Positions 24,314 through 32,158 of a stretch of DNA of 36,879 bases are shown one piece after another. The number at the start of each line of letters is the position of its first letter. Position 1 is the first letter of the stretch. The notes under the pieces were generated by a model that saw nothing but the letters and a program-made list of their open reading frames with translations, was not told where the DNA came from and searched no databases. Both the position numbers and the translations under genes were made by a program. This DNA is from an uncultured Collinsella sp. (GTDB taxonomy: Bacteria; Actinomycetota; Coriobacteriia; Coriobacteriales; Coriobacteriaceae): NCBI GenBank assembly GCA_902496845.1, contig CABVCJ010000013.1, positions 1 through 36,879 of the forward strand. Direction: 5' to 3'.

Positions 24314-25357
24314 ATGGCGCTTTCTGAATACAGTACGCGGCTGCTGGGTGCCTATGCCGAGCAGCCGTTCCTTATGGCTCCCATGGCTGGCGTGACCGAT
24401 CCCGCCTATCGCATCATGTGCCGCCGCCGTGGCGCCCATCTTGCCTATAGCGAGATGGTGAGCGTGGCGGGACTTGCCTATGCCAGCAATAAGACGTGGC
24501 GTCTGGTGCTGCCTGCCGATGAGGAAGAGCAGATCTGTGTGCAGCTCTTTGGCTCCAAACCCGATCAGTTTGCGAGCGCTGTCACTGCCGTCGAGGAGCG
24601 TGTGGGCGATCGTTTGTCGCTCATTGATATCAACATGGCCTGCCCGGCTCGCAAGGTCGTCACCAAGGGCGAGGGCTCGGCGCTTATGCGTACGCCCGAG
24701 CTGGCCGAGCGCATCGTCGAGGCGGCGGTGGGCGCGGCGCACGTGCCCGTGACCGTAAAGATCCGCAAGGGCTTTTACGCCGAAGACCGCAATGCCGCGA
24801 CGTTTGCCCAGATGCTCGAGGGGGCAGGGGCCGCTGCGGTGGCGGTGCACGGCCGCTGTGCCACGCAGCTCTATACGGGCCAGGCCGATTGGTCGGTCGT
24901 CGATGAGGTGGCCGACGCCGTCGAGATTCCCGTTATCGGTTCGGGCGACGTGTTCTCGGCCGAGGACGCGGCGGAGCATCTGCAAAGCTCGGGTGCCAGC
25001 GCGGTGTTTATCGCGCGTGGCATCTACGGCAATCCGTGGGTGTTCGGTGATGCTCGAGCCCTTGCACTTGATCGCACACCGGTACCGGTGCGTAGCTCGG
25101 TCGAGCGCCTGGATGCCCTGCGCGAGCACCTGACGTTGACGCATGAGCTGTTGCCGCTCATGTCGCGTGCCCGCACGTACGCGAGCTGGTATCTAAAGGG
25201 CATGCCCCATGCTGCCGCCTGGCGCGCCCAAGTGGTGCGCTGCTCTACATACGAGGAGTTCATGGCATTGGTCGATGATATCGAGCGCGATGTGGTGGCC
25301 TGCGAGGCCGCACTTGCCGCCGGCGAGTCGGTGCCCGCTCATCCGCTGGAGGCCTAA
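24314..25357 (+). CDS. dusB: tRNA-dihydrouridine synthase (DusB family)
   Basis: The FMN enzyme reduces specific uridines in tRNA to dihydrouridine. The 347-residue protein has the TIM-barrel start FLMAPMAGVTDPAYR, the active-site cysteine C110 in INMACPARKV, VTVKIRKGF, VHGRCATQLYTG, and IPVIGSGDVFSAEDA. The C-terminal helical tRNA-binding domain starts near residue 250. It follows lepA by four bases and precedes hemW by two, so the three are co-transcribed. DusB is the most likely subgroup, but subgroup assignment needs a tree. Confidence 0.88.
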   Translation: MALSEYSTRLLGAYAEQPFLMAPMAGVTDPAYRIMCRRRGAHLAYSEMVSVAGLAYASNKTWRLVLPADEEEQICVQLFGSKPDQFASAVTAVEERVGDRLSLIDINMACPARKVVTKGEGSALMRTPELAERIVEAAVGAAHVPVTVKIRKGFYAEDRNAATFAQMLEGAGAAAVAVHGRCATQLYTGQADWSVVDEVADAVEIPVIGSGDVFSAEDAAEHLQSSGASAVFIARGIYGNPWVFGDARALALDRTPVPVRSSVERLDALREHLTLTHELLPLMSRARTYASWYLKGMPHAAAWRAQVVRCSTYEEFMALVDDIERDVVACEAALAAGESVPAHPLEA

Positions 25358-25359
25358 CG

Positions 25360-26592
25360 GTGGCCGTTACCGCGCTGTACGTGCACGTGCCGTTTTGCGC
25401 CCAAAAGTGCCGGTACTGCGACTTTGACTCGCGCAGTTTTGCTCCGTGCGACCTGAGCGCTGCGCTCGATGCCTATTTTGAGCAGTTGTATGCGCGCCTT
25501 GATGCCTTTGGAGACGTCGGGGCGCTTGCGCAGATCCGTACCGTCTATGTTGGCGGCGGCACGCCGTCGCTGGCGGGGGAGCGCCTGGTAGAACTCGCCC
25601 GGCGTATCTCTGCGTGGTGCAAGCCCGTTGAGTTTACCTGCGAAGCCAATCCTGAGTCGCTGACCGCCGAGCTTACCGCTGCGCTTGCCAAGGTTGGTGT
25701 CACACGCGTCTCTCTGGGCGTGCAAACGCTCGATAACGCCGAACTTACCGCCATCGGTCGCATTCACGATGCCGATCGGGCGCTCGCTGCCATCACGATG
25801 GTTAAGGACGCAGGGCTCGATGTGTCCTGCGACCTGATGTGTGGCCTTCCCGGGCAGACCGCCCTAAGCTGGCAGCGCACGCTCGATGGCGTGTTGGCGG
25901 CGGCGCCGCATCATGTGTCGGTGTACCCGCTCACGCTCGAGGAGGGTACGCCGCTCTACCGCATGGCGTGTCGCGACGAGTCGCTCGAGCCCGACGAGGA
26001 TTTTCAGGCTGCATGCATGGATGTGGCGCGTGAGCGCCTGGGTACGGCCGGCTATCACCCGTATGAGGTGGCAAGCTACGCGCTCGAGGGCCATGAGTGT
26101 GCCCATAATATTGCCTATTGGACCGGACAGGGCTATCTGGGCTTGGGTCGCTCTGCCGCCGGTATGCTCGACGCCGAGGATTTCGATTGCCTGGCCGGGC
26201 TGCTTCCCGACGTGCCCGCTCGCGGCGATGCATATCGCGTGCGCTTGGTGCAACGCGACGATGCCGCGACGACGTTTGATGCCGAGTATCTGTCGCGGAG
26301 CGAGGCGGCGGCCGAGGATTTGATGCTCGCCTGCCGGATGACGCGTGGCATTGGGCCCGATCTGTTGGTTCGCTCGGTAAACGTGATCGCTGCAGATGAG
26401 TTGGCGGCGGCCTGTGACCGTGTGCTCGAGTTGGGCCTTGCCACCTGGGTGCCCGATGACGTTGAGGGGCTTGCGGAGCGCGTCACCTCGAAAGACGTTA
26501 TCGCAGGTCGTGCCCACGCTCGTTTAGCGCCCACCCACTTGGGCTGGCTCGATGGAAATGTGCTGTTCGAGCTGTTTTGGGGTCTAGGCTAG
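25360..26592 (+). CDS. hemW: Radical SAM heme chaperone HemW
   Basis: HemW binds heme and an iron-sulfur cluster and inserts heme into target proteins; it was formerly annotated as oxygen-independent coproporphyrinogen oxidase. Its 410 residues show the radical SAM cysteines C13, C17 and C20 in CAQKCRYC, YVGGGTPSL, GVQTLDNAEL, and the HemW-typical HNIAYW (249-254) followed by GYLGLG, where the usual AGAH is RSAA. The fourth cysteine next to the cluster motif seen in many HemN/HemW proteins is Asp here. The start is GTG 25360. HemW normally neighbours hrcA and dnaJ, and here it is followed by two dnaJ-like genes. Confidence 0.9.
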   Translation: MAVTALYVHVPFCAQKCRYCDFDSRSFAPCDLSAALDAYFEQLYARLDAFGDVGALAQIRTVYVGGGTPSLAGERLVELARRISAWCKPVEFTCEANPESLTAELTAALAKVGVTRVSLGVQTLDNAELTAIGRIHDADRALAAITMVKDAGLDVSCDLMCGLPGQTALSWQRTLDGVLAAAPHHVSVYPLTLEEGTPLYRMACRDESLEPDEDFQAACMDVARERLGTAGYHPYEVASYALEGHECAHNIAYWTGQGYLGLGRSAAGMLDAEDFDCLAGLLPDVPARGDAYRVRLVQRDDAATTFDAEYLSRSEAAAEDLMLACRMTRGIGPDLLVRSVNVIAADELAAACDRVLELGLATWVPDDVEGLAERVTSKDVIAGRAHARLAPTHLGWLDGNVLFELFWGLG

Positions 26593-26602
26593 GCCGCTCG
26601 GG

Positions 26603-26608
26603 TAGAAT
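26603..26608 (+). promoter_or_regulatory. Candidate promoter of the first dnaJ-like gene
   Basis: TAGAAT within CCGCTCGGGTAGAAT, sharing an 11-base block with the lepA promoter. It lies 42 bp before the start codon. No CIRCE inverted repeat is seen here. Confidence 0.5.
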
Positions 26609-26650
26609 TACCGCAATATATACGCTGCTGTGAGCAGGAGGTTGCCGCGC

Positions 26651-27754
26651 ATGGCGACGATGAACGAAAAAGATTACTACGAGATTTTGGGTGTCTCCAA
26701 GGACGCCACCTCGCGTGATATACAGAAGGCCTTCCAGCAAAAGGCCCGCAAGCTCCATCCGGACGTCAACAAAGAACCGGATGCCGAGGAAAAGTTTAAA
26801 GAGGTTTCCGAGGCCTATGCCGTGCTTTCGGACGAGCAGAAGCGTGCGCGCTACGACGCCATGCGCTCGGGCAACCCCTTCGCCGGCGCTCCTACGGCTT
26901 CTCCCTATGGCGGCGGCTACGCCGGCAGCGCGGGCTATGGCAATCCCTTTGAGGGCGGCTTTCCCTTTGGTGGCTCCTGGGGCCAGCCGCGTCGCGGGCA
27001 GGCTGCCTATAATCCCGAGAACGGCGCCAACGTGGTCGTCGATATTAAGCTCGACGCCAAGGAGGCCAAGGGCGGTGCCCGCAAGACCGTCCGCTATACG
27101 CGCTTCGATACCTGTGGTCACTGCGGAGGCTCGGGTTCTGTCTCCTCCGAGCATGCACATACCTGTCCGAGCTGCGGCGGTCGCGGCCACATCGATGTCG
27201 ACCTGTCCTTCCTGTTCGGTGCCGGCACGTTCCAGTCGGTCTGCCCCGAGTGCGGCGGTTCCGGTAAGGTCGTCGCCGACCCCTGCCCCGATTGCGGCGG
27301 CAGCGGGCGGACCCGTGTGACCTCCGAGCAGACGATTGAGTTTCCTGCCGGCACGCACGATGGCGACGAGGTCCGCATTAGCGGTATGGGCCATGCCGGC
27401 ACCAACGGCGCCTCGGGCGGCGATCTGGTCGGTCGCGCCCATGTTGAGGCCGAGCGTCTGGAGGGCAAGGCCCGTACCGGTTTTTACCTGATGGGCATCG
27501 TGGCGCCGTTTTTGGTGCTGTCGGCCATCTCGGGCGTGTTCTCGGCCTTTGCCGTGATGTGCTTTATTCCGTTTGCCATGGGCCTGTTCATGGTGCTCTC
27601 GGACGGCGTGCTTCACCGCAGCCTGCTGTGGTGGAAGCGCGGCGCGATGCAGTTTGTCAACGGTTTTGCCAACGGATTTATGTTTGCGCTCGTGTCGGTT
27701 TGGTTTGCGAGCTGCTCGCAGCGTGCCATGCTTTCGCCCTACGCAATGCAATAA
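26651..27754 (+). CDS. Membrane-anchored DnaJ-like co-chaperone lacking the second C-terminal domain
   Basis: The 367-residue protein starts as a class I DnaJ and ends as a membrane protein. It has a J domain (6-72, HPD at 36-38), a Gly/Phe/Tyr-rich linker (73-120), and four zinc-finger CxxCxGxG modules (C155/C158, C172/C175, C198/C201, C212/C215). The end of C-terminal domain I (FPAGTHDGDEVRISGMGHAG) follows. Then, instead of domain II and the dimerisation tail, there is a hydrophobic region of about 40 residues (277-318, probably two TM helices) and another TM helix near 335-353. It should recruit DnaK to the inner face of the membrane. AGGAGG nine bases before ATG 26651 supports the start. 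The family role is unknown to me. Confidence 0.85.
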   Translation: MATMNEKDYYEILGVSKDATSRDIQKAFQQKARKLHPDVNKEPDAEEKFKEVSEAYAVLSDEQKRARYDAMRSGNPFAGAPTASPYGGGYAGSAGYGNPFEGGFPFGGSWGQPRRGQAAYNPENGANVVVDIKLDAKEAKGGARKTVRYTRFDTCGHCGGSGSVSSEHAHTCPSCGGRGHIDVDLSFLFGAGTFQSVCPECGGSGKVVADPCPDCGGSGRTRVTSEQTIEFPAGTHDGDEVRISGMGHAGTNGASGGDLVGRAHVEAERLEGKARTGFYLMGIVAPFLVLSAISGVFSAFAVMCFIPFAMGLFMVLSDGVLHRSLLWWKRGAMQFVNGFANGFMFALVSVWFASCSQRAMLSPYAMQ

Positions 27755-27790
27755 CATCAAACCCTCTGTTTGCGGCCGGCCCAGCTTGGG

Positions 27791-27796
27791 TATAGG
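27791..27796 (+). promoter_or_regulatory. Candidate dnaJ promoter
   Basis: TATAGG in GGGTATAGGACGC, similar to the GGGTA-type -10 regions before lepA and the first dnaJ-like gene, 40 bp before the dnaJ start. The -35 is unclear. Confidence 0.35.
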
Positions 27797-27835
27797 ACGC
27801 ACTGTGACAATAATGAAAGTCGGAAGGATTCGGTC

Positions 27836-28984
27836 GTGTCGGAAAATAGGGATTACTACGAGGTGCTTGGCGTCGACAAGGATGCCGACGCGCGGACGAT
27901 TAAGCGCGCGTTTCTAAAGAAGGCCCGTACCGTACACCCGGACGTTTCGGACGACCCCGAGGCCGAGGCCAAGTTCAAAGAGCTCAACGAGGCATATTCC
28001 GTTCTTTCCGACGAGCAGAAGCGTGCTAACTACGACCGTTACGGCACTGCCGACGGCCCTGGTGGTTCGGGCTACGTCGACATTAACGATATCTTTGGCG
28101 GCATGGGCATGGACGATCTGTTCTCGTCGTTCTTTGGCGGCGGTGCCGGCGGTGGCGCCCGAAATCGCCGTGAGCGTCGTCGCGGCCGCGATATGGCCAT
28201 CTCCCTTTCGGTGACCCTTGAGGAGGCGGCACTCGGTTGCAAAAAGACGATCAGCTATGACCGCCTTGCTCCCTGCGAGGATTGCAACGGCACCGGTAGG
28301 GCCGAGGGTGCGCAGGAAAAGCAGTGCAGCCGCTGCCACGGCACGGGCTATGTCACGACGGTCCAGCGCTCGTTCCTGGGCCAGGTTCAGTCTTCTTCGC
28401 CCTGTCCCGACTGCCACGGCGAGGGCACGGTTATCGACCATCCCTGCGAGACCTGCGACGGTCAGGGCCGCACGCCTTCGCACGAAAAGATCGACATCGA
28501 TATTCCCGCCGGCGTTTCGACCGGTCGTCAGCTGCGCGTGAGCGGCTTTGGCGAGGCTGGCCTTCGCGGCGAGCCATCGGGCGACCTGATCGTCAACGTG
28601 CGTGTCGCCGACCACGAGCGTTTTAAGCGTAATGGCGATGATCTGTACTTGGTGAGCGATATCTCGATTGCGCAGGCCGCGCTCGGTTGCGAGATCGAGG
28701 TCGAGGGCATTATGCCCGATGAGATCGTCAGGGTGTGCATCCCCGCCGGCACACAGTACGGTGACACCGTGAGCGTTGGCAACTACGGCATGCCCCGTAT
28801 CGGCGGTGGCGGTTCGCGCGGTCGTCTGATCGTGCAGATGCGCGTGGTCGTCCCCACCAATCTCTCCAACAAGCAGCGCGAGCTGCTTCGCGCCTTTGCC
28901 GACGAGATGGGCGATGACGTCGCATCCGGTAAGAAATCCGTGACCGATCGCATCAAGAGCGCTCTCGACGACATCCTCGATTAA
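27836..28984 (+). CDS. dnaJ: Chaperone protein DnaJ, canonical class I
   Basis: DnaJ stimulates DnaK ATP hydrolysis and delivers unfolded clients. The 382 residues have the complete order: J domain (5-70, HPD 34-36), Gly/Phe linker with DIFGGMGMDDLFSSFFGGG, zinc domain (C147/C150, C164/C167, C190/C193, C204/C207), C-terminal domains I and II (IPAGVSTGRQLRVSGFGEAG and IPAGTQYGDTVSVGNYGMP), and a dimerisation tail. GTG 27836 was chosen because AAGGAT precedes it by six bases and the protein then starts MSENRDYYE. No CIRCE element is seen. dnaK, grpE and hrcA are not in the window. mtaB follows after nine bases. Confidence 0.95.
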   Translation: MSENRDYYEVLGVDKDADARTIKRAFLKKARTVHPDVSDDPEAEAKFKELNEAYSVLSDEQKRANYDRYGTADGPGGSGYVDINDIFGGMGMDDLFSSFFGGGAGGGARNRRERRRGRDMAISLSVTLEEAALGCKKTISYDRLAPCEDCNGTGRAEGAQEKQCSRCHGTGYVTTVQRSFLGQVQSSSPCPDCHGEGTVIDHPCETCDGQGRTPSHEKIDIDIPAGVSTGRQLRVSGFGEAGLRGEPSGDLIVNVRVADHERFKRNGDDLYLVSDISIAQAALGCEIEVEGIMPDEIVRVCIPAGTQYGDTVSVGNYGMPRIGGGGSRGRLIVQMRVVVPTNLSNKQRELLRAFADEMGDDVASGKKSVTDRIKSALDDILD

Positions 28985-28993
28985 GGAGCCCGC

Positions 28994-30286
28994 GTGCTCG
29001 CACCTCATATCTCTGTCGTCAACCTCGGCTGCCGCGTCAACCGGGTTGAGTCCGACCGTATCACTGCCGATCTAATGCGCCTGGGCTTTGCGATGGTGGA
29101 GCCTCAGGATGCTGAGCTGATCGTCATTAACACCTGTGCCGTTACGGGCGAGGCCGAGGCCAAGACCCGTAAGGCCGTTCGCCATGCGCTGGCCTATCCA
29201 AACGAGCCCTATGTGGTCGTGACCGGATGCGTAGTCAATCTGCACCCCGAGGAGCTGCTGGAGCTTTCGGACCGCGTGATCGCCGAGCCGTCCAAGATCG
29301 ATGTCGCCGATCGCGTCTGCGAGGTGCTGGGCGTTGAGTCCGATAGCGTTCCCGCCTGCAGCGACGGCGAGGTGGTCGACGCGCTCGGTCGCTCGCGTCT
29401 GGGCGTGAAGATCCAGGACGGCTGCAACCATCGTTGCACCTATTGCATTGTGTGGAAGGCCCGCGGCCCCGAGCGCTCCGTGCCGGTCGAGTCCGTGCTC
29501 GAGCAGGTTCGCGAGGCCCAGGAGGCCGGCGTGCCCGAGGTGGTGCTGACGGGCGTGAACCTGGGCGCCTACGATGGCAAGAGCGCGACTGATGAACACG
29601 TCGAGATCGATGAGCTGCTCGAGGCGATCATGGAGCGCACGTCCATTCCGCATGTGCGCATTTCCTCGGTCGAGCCCATGGATATCTCCGAGTCCCTGCT
29701 TAAGGTCATGGCGCGCTATCCGAAGCGCATCGCCCCGTTTTTACACCTGCCCGTGCAGTCCGGCTGCACCAGGACGCTGCATCGCATGGGGCGTCCCTAT
29801 AGCGCCGAGGCCTTCGAGGAGACGGTGCGCATGATTCGCACCAACTTGCCTCAGGCGTCCCTTTCGTGCGATGTCATCGTCGGTTTTCCCGGCGAGACGG
29901 ACGAGGAGTTTGAGGAGTCGCTGGCGCTGTGCCGCCGCGTGGGCTTTTCGCGTATGCATGTGTTCCGCTACAGCAAGCGTCCCGGTACCCTTGCTGCCGA
30001 TATGCCCGACCAGGTGCCGCCCGAGGTTATGGCCGAGCGTAGCCGCCGCATGAGGGCCGCTGCGCAGGAACTCGCCATTGCCGACGCTCGCCGTCGCGTG
30101 GGAACCGTCGAGCGTGCCGTGCTCGAGTATGGCGACAACCTGACGCTCGGTTCGTTCCATCATGCCCGTCTTGACGATACCTGTGGACTCACAGCCCCGT
30201 GCCTGCTCGATGTTGCTATCATCGGAGTCGATGATTCCGGCTTGGTCCATGCACGCAGGGAGGTTCATGGAAGCCTCGAAGATTAG
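28994..30286 (+). CDS. mtaB: tRNA t6A37 methylthiotransferase (MtaB-type radical SAM)
   Basis: MtaB adds a methylthio group to t6A37 in tRNAs that read ANN codons. The 430-residue protein has the N-terminal MTTase domain with three cluster cysteines (C13 in NLGCRVN, C48 in NTCAVT, C79 in TGCV), the radical SAM cluster in CNHRCTYC (C144, C148, C151), and a C-terminal TRAM-like region. Start GTG 28994 has AAGGAG six bases upstream. MiaB and RimO are related, but NLGCRVN and the dnaJ-phoH neighbourhood favour MtaB. It overlaps phoH by 20 bases. Confidence 0.88.
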   Translation: MLAPHISVVNLGCRVNRVESDRITADLMRLGFAMVEPQDAELIVINTCAVTGEAEAKTRKAVRHALAYPNEPYVVVTGCVVNLHPEELLELSDRVIAEPSKIDVADRVCEVLGVESDSVPACSDGEVVDALGRSRLGVKIQDGCNHRCTYCIVWKARGPERSVPVESVLEQVREAQEAGVPEVVLTGVNLGAYDGKSATDEHVEIDELLEAIMERTSIPHVRISSVEPMDISESLLKVMARYPKRIAPFLHLPVQSGCTRTLHRMGRPYSAEAFEETVRMIRTNLPQASLSCDVIVGFPGETDEEFEESLALCRRVGFSRMHVFRYSKRPGTLAADMPDQVPPEVMAERSRRMRAAAQELAIADARRRVGTVERAVLEYGDNLTLGSFHHARLDDTCGLTAPCLLDVAIIGVDDSGLVHARREVHGSLED

Positions 30287-31253
30287 ACTTACCGTTCCCG
30301 AGGGTATTGACCCCTCGCGCGTTTTGGGCGCCGGCGACGGCGTCCTTCGTGCACTCGAGAGCTTGGTTCGCGCTCACGTGGTCGCCCGTGGCGACAGTAT
30401 CGCCGTGAGCGGTGACCCTGACGAGGTCGAGCTCGTGGCGCGCTTTTTCGAGCATGCTTTTCGCGAGGCGGCTGCCGGACGCACGCTGTCTGCCGACGAT
30501 GTCTCTCGCTGCCTGGCCGTCTTGCGCGACGGTGAGCATGAGGCTACGTCGCTTCGCGATGATGTGCTGCTTTCGTATCGCGGCCGTGTCATTCGCCCCA
30601 AAACGCTTGGCCAAAAGCGCTACGTGGATGCCATCCGCTCGCATACCATCACGTTTGGCCTGGGTCCTGCCGGTACCGGTAAGACCTATCTGGCCATGGC
30701 GCTCGCCGTTGCCGCGCTCAAGCGTCACGAGGTGGGCCGTCTGATTTTGACGCGTCCGGTTGTCGAGGCGGGGGAGAACCTGGGCTTTTTGCCCGGTACT
30801 CTCGAGGAAAAGATTGATCCCTACATGCGTCCGCTCTACGATGCCCTTTTTGACATGATGGATCGCGAGCGCACCGATGAGCTCATGGAACGCGGCGTGA
30901 TCGAGATCGCCCCGCTTGCCTACATGCGCGGCCGCACGCTGAGCGATGCCTTCGTGGTACTCGACGAGGCGCAAAATACCACGCCCGAGCAGATGAAGAT
31001 GTTCCTGACGCGCCTGGGCTTTAACTCCAAGTTTGTGATTACCGGCGACCTGAGTCAGCGCGACCTGGTGGGTCGTCGCGGCGGTCTTGCCGACGTCGAG
31101 CAGATTTTAGGCCGTGTCGACGATGTCGCATTTTCTCACCTCGAGCGTGCCGACGTGGTGCGCCATGCCTTGGTGGGGCGTATCGTCGAGGCATACGATG
31201 CTTATGATGATGTGCGCGAGAAACGCGTGCACGACCGAAAGGAGTCCCGTTGA
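30267..31253 (+). CDS. phoH: PhoH-like ATPase (PhoL/YbeZ type)
   Basis: PhoH/YbeZ proteins are cytosolic ATPases that act with YbeY in RNA and ribosome metabolism. The 328 residues contain a KH-like N-terminal part and the ATPase core: GPAGTGKT (133-140, Walker A), LTRPVVEAGENLGFLPG, VVLDEAQNTTPEQMK (Walker B) and ITGDLSQRD. ATG 30267 begins inside mtaB. GGAGG is only three bases away, so spacing is short, but no better start is seen. It overlaps ybeY by four bases, in agreement with a joint role. Confidence 0.92.
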   Translation: MEASKIRLTVPEGIDPSRVLGAGDGVLRALESLVRAHVVARGDSIAVSGDPDEVELVARFFEHAFREAAAGRTLSADDVSRCLAVLRDGEHEATSLRDDVLLSYRGRVIRPKTLGQKRYVDAIRSHTITFGLGPAGTGKTYLAMALAVAALKRHEVGRLILTRPVVEAGENLGFLPGTLEEKIDPYMRPLYDALFDMMDRERTDELMERGVIEIAPLAYMRGRTLSDAFVVLDEAQNTTPEQMKMFLTRLGFNSKFVITGDLSQRDLVGRRGGLADVEQILGRVDDVAFSHLERADVVRHALVGRIVEAYDAYDDVREKRVHDRKESR

Positions 31254-31759
31254 GTGTATTGATCAGCAACGATGCCGAGCTCGATACGCTGCTCGACGCG
31301 CAGGAGGTAGAGCACATCTGCGAGGTCGTGCTTGCCGCCGAGGGCGTTGAGCGTGAAGTCGAGATTTCCCTTTCATATGTCGATGAGGACGAGATGCACG
31401 AGCTCAACCACGAGTGGCGCGGTATCGACCGTACCACCGATGTCCTCTCGTTTGAGTGCGACTCGGCCTTTGACGAGGATATTCCCGCCGACGAGACGCT
31501 CGAGCTCGGCGATATTATCCTGGCCCCGCAGGTCATTGCCCGTCAGGCCCCCGGCTTTGGTAATAGCCCTGCCGACGAGTGCCGCCTGATGCTCGTGCAT
31601 GGCATGCTGCACCTGCTGGGGTATGACCACATTGAGGACGACGAGGCCGAGGTCATGGAGGCCCGCGAGGACGCCATCTTGCGCGATCTGGCGCTCGAGC
31701 GCGGCGAGGACCCCAAGCTGGTCCACGTCGGTCCCATCACCAACCACGCCCACGACTAG
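31250..31759 (+). CDS. ybeY: Endoribonuclease YbeY (rRNA maturation factor)
   Basis: YbeY is a zinc-dependent RNase needed for 16S rRNA 3' maturation and ribosome quality control. The 169-residue protein shows NHEWRGIDRTTDVLSF and the zinc-binding HGMLHLLGYDH (H117, H121, H127). TTG 31250 overlaps the phoH stop and has AAAGGAG five bases upstream; no in-frame ATG or GTG lies nearby, so the rare start is well supported. Its C-terminal tail extends some 30 residues past the zinc motif. It is followed by dgkA after nine bases. Confidence 0.94.
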   Translation: MSVLISNDAELDTLLDAQEVEHICEVVLAAEGVEREVEISLSYVDEDEMHELNHEWRGIDRTTDVLSFECDSAFDEDIPADETLELGDIILAPQVIARQAPGFGNSPADECRLMLVHGMLHLLGYDHIEDDEAEVMEAREDAILRDLALERGEDPKLVHVGPITNHAHD

Positions 31760-31768
31760 GAGCCGTCT

Positions 31769-32146
31769 ATGATTCCCGGATCGAACAAGGACCATCCGTC
31801 CTTCTTAAAGTCGTTCTCCTACGCCATGGAGGGCTTCGTCACCGCCGTTAAAACCGAGCGCAACATTAAGGTCATGCTCGTGGCGGGCGTGTGCACCGTC
31901 ATTGCCGGCTGCGTTGTCGGCCTCGACATTGCCGAGTGGGCCACAGTTATCATCTGCTGTGGCTTGGTGATTCACGGCGAGCTGTGCAATACCGCTATGG
32001 AGGCGATCGTCGACCTGGCGACCCAGGAACTTCATCCGCTGGCAAAGCGCGCGAAGGATATCGCCGCTGCCTCTGTATACGTGCTTTCCATCACCGCGGC
32101 GATTGTGGGATTGCTGGTATTTGCCCACGCGCTCGACTTTATTTAG
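31769..32146 (+). CDS. dgkA: Diacylglycerol/undecaprenol kinase
   Basis: Gram-positive members of this small integral membrane family phosphorylate undecaprenol for cell-wall lipid carrier recycling. The 125-residue protein has an amphipathic N-terminus (SFLKSFSYAMEGFVTAVKTERNIK), three TM helices, and the conserved ELCNTAMEAIVDLA and HPLAKRAKDIAAA segments. The start ATG has TAGGAG six bases upstream. It lies between ybeY and era in a conserved order. Undecaprenol kinase is more likely than diacylglycerol kinase, from family knowledge only. Confidence 0.93.
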   Translation: MIPGSNKDHPSFLKSFSYAMEGFVTAVKTERNIKVMLVAGVCTVIAGCVVGLDIAEWATVIICCGLVIHGELCNTAMEAIVDLATQELHPLAKRAKDIAAASVYVLSITAAIVGLLVFAHALDFI

Positions 32147-32158
32147 AAGGGGATTCCC

